Source of the DNA: JBMYTN01 sp049604415
GTDB taxonomy: Bacteria; Pseudomonadota; Alphaproteobacteria; Rhodospirillales; Rhodospirillaceae
DNA length: 27,377 bases
Direction: 5' to 3'
Assembly: GCA_049604415.1 (NCBI GenBank)
Contig: JBMYTN010000052.1
Location: forward strand, 1-27,377
The stretch's first letter is position 1. Every line of letters begins with the position of its first letter. The position numbers were made by a program, and so were the translations under genes. Positions 27,062 through 27,377 of this stretch are shown here, one piece after another. The notes beneath the pieces are model-generated. The model ran no database searches, had not been told where the DNA came from, and saw only the letters and a list, made by a program, of their open reading frames with translations.

Positions 27062-27377
27062 GTGTCTTGGAACTTGAGCAATAAACCCGTCGTATTGGAA
27101 GCGGCGACCTGGTTCGGTGATCAGGCGAAACTGTTACCCGAGTTCGAACTCGTCGACCAAAACAAAGAACCAATCACGAGGGAACAGCTAAAGGGTTACT
27201 GGAATCTCGTGTTTTTTGGTTACACACATTGCCCCGATATTTGCCCGACGGCCTTGATAGACATGAACAGAATGGTTCAATCTATTGAAGACCCCCAAGT
27301 TCGAGAGGCGGTCAAGGTTTACTTTGTTTCGGTGGACCCGGAACGTGATACTCCGGAAGAATTGGGGCCTTACGTCA
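27047..27377 (+). CDS. Sco1/SenC/PrrC-like protein, cut by the window end
   Basis: The first about 110 codons of a thioredoxin-fold protein of the Sco1/SenC family, which delivers copper to the CuA site of cytochrome c oxidase or acts as a thiol reductase. The copper-binding CxxxC motif is present in FFGYTHCPDICPT (C62 and C66 if translation starts at 27047), followed by VYFVSVDPERDTPEEL. The conserved histidine ligand would lie past the window. The frame opens after a TAA at 27026. Possible starts are ATG 27047, GTG 27062 and TTG 27074, the first two within or beside the terminator hairpin. None gives the membrane anchor or signal peptide normal for this family. Codon third positions are clearly less GC-rich than in the genes to its left. 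The family is sure, the start and location are not. Confidence 0.8.
   Translation, partial: MAGFFVSWNLSNKPVVLEAATWFGDQAKLLPEFELVDQNKEPITREQLKGYWNLVFFGYTHCPDICPTALIDMNRMVQSIEDPQVREAVKVYFVSVDPERDTPEELGPYV

Overview
The window looks like GC-rich chromosomal DNA from an alphaproteobacterium, most likely of Rhodospirillales type. The reasons are the GC-rich third codon positions in most genes, the two-subunit glycyl-tRNA synthetase followed directly by pyruvate phosphate dikinase, a Gram-negative lipid A/LPS export pair, and a flagellin-like protein with the alphaproteobacterial style of termini. Genus cannot be fixed from the sequence alone. No insertion sequence, prophage, CRISPR array or rRNA was seen. 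No stretch longer than about 300 bases lacks a gene. In the longest gaps, 4352-4590 holds nothing recognisable, and 23362-23580 and 19737-19922 look like divergent promoter regions.

Left part (1-4351): a SpoIIE/PP2C-type phosphatase with a very short N-terminus, a DUF2306 membrane protein, a bidirectional terminator, and on the minus strand a two-gene molybdenum hydroxylase operon (2Fe-2S subunit, then a Tat-exported molybdopterin subunit). Middle (4591-14277): tRNA-Pro(CGG) with its own promoter and terminator and a long-chain polyprenyl diphosphate synthase, both on the minus strand. A plus-strand housekeeping series follows: DUF2007 protein, TrmN6-like methyltransferase, small membrane zinc-ribbon protein, glyQ, glyS, ppdK and a MeaB-type GTPase.

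Envelope block (14285-22072): lptF overlaps an MsbA-like lipid flippase, which overlaps a quinone-oxidoreductase-like dehydrogenase. After a 92-residue orphan protein and the minus-strand ygfZ come two overlapping glycosyltransferases. Together these suggest lipid A/LPS flipping, extraction and sugar decoration, although no lptG is adjacent to lptF.

Right part (22075-27377): a membrane protein with the layout of an M48 peptidase but without the zinc-binding HExxH motif (probably a pseudoprotease), divergent from a large PAS hybrid histidine kinase. Then come a short divergent flagellin-like protein, a very strong intrinsic terminator, and the start of a Sco1/SenC-like gene whose only ATG lies inside the terminator hairpin and whose base use is visibly less GC-rich. 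The most unusual items are the pseudoprotease, the orphan flagellin, the Sco1-like start and the low-complexity insert in the methyltransferase.
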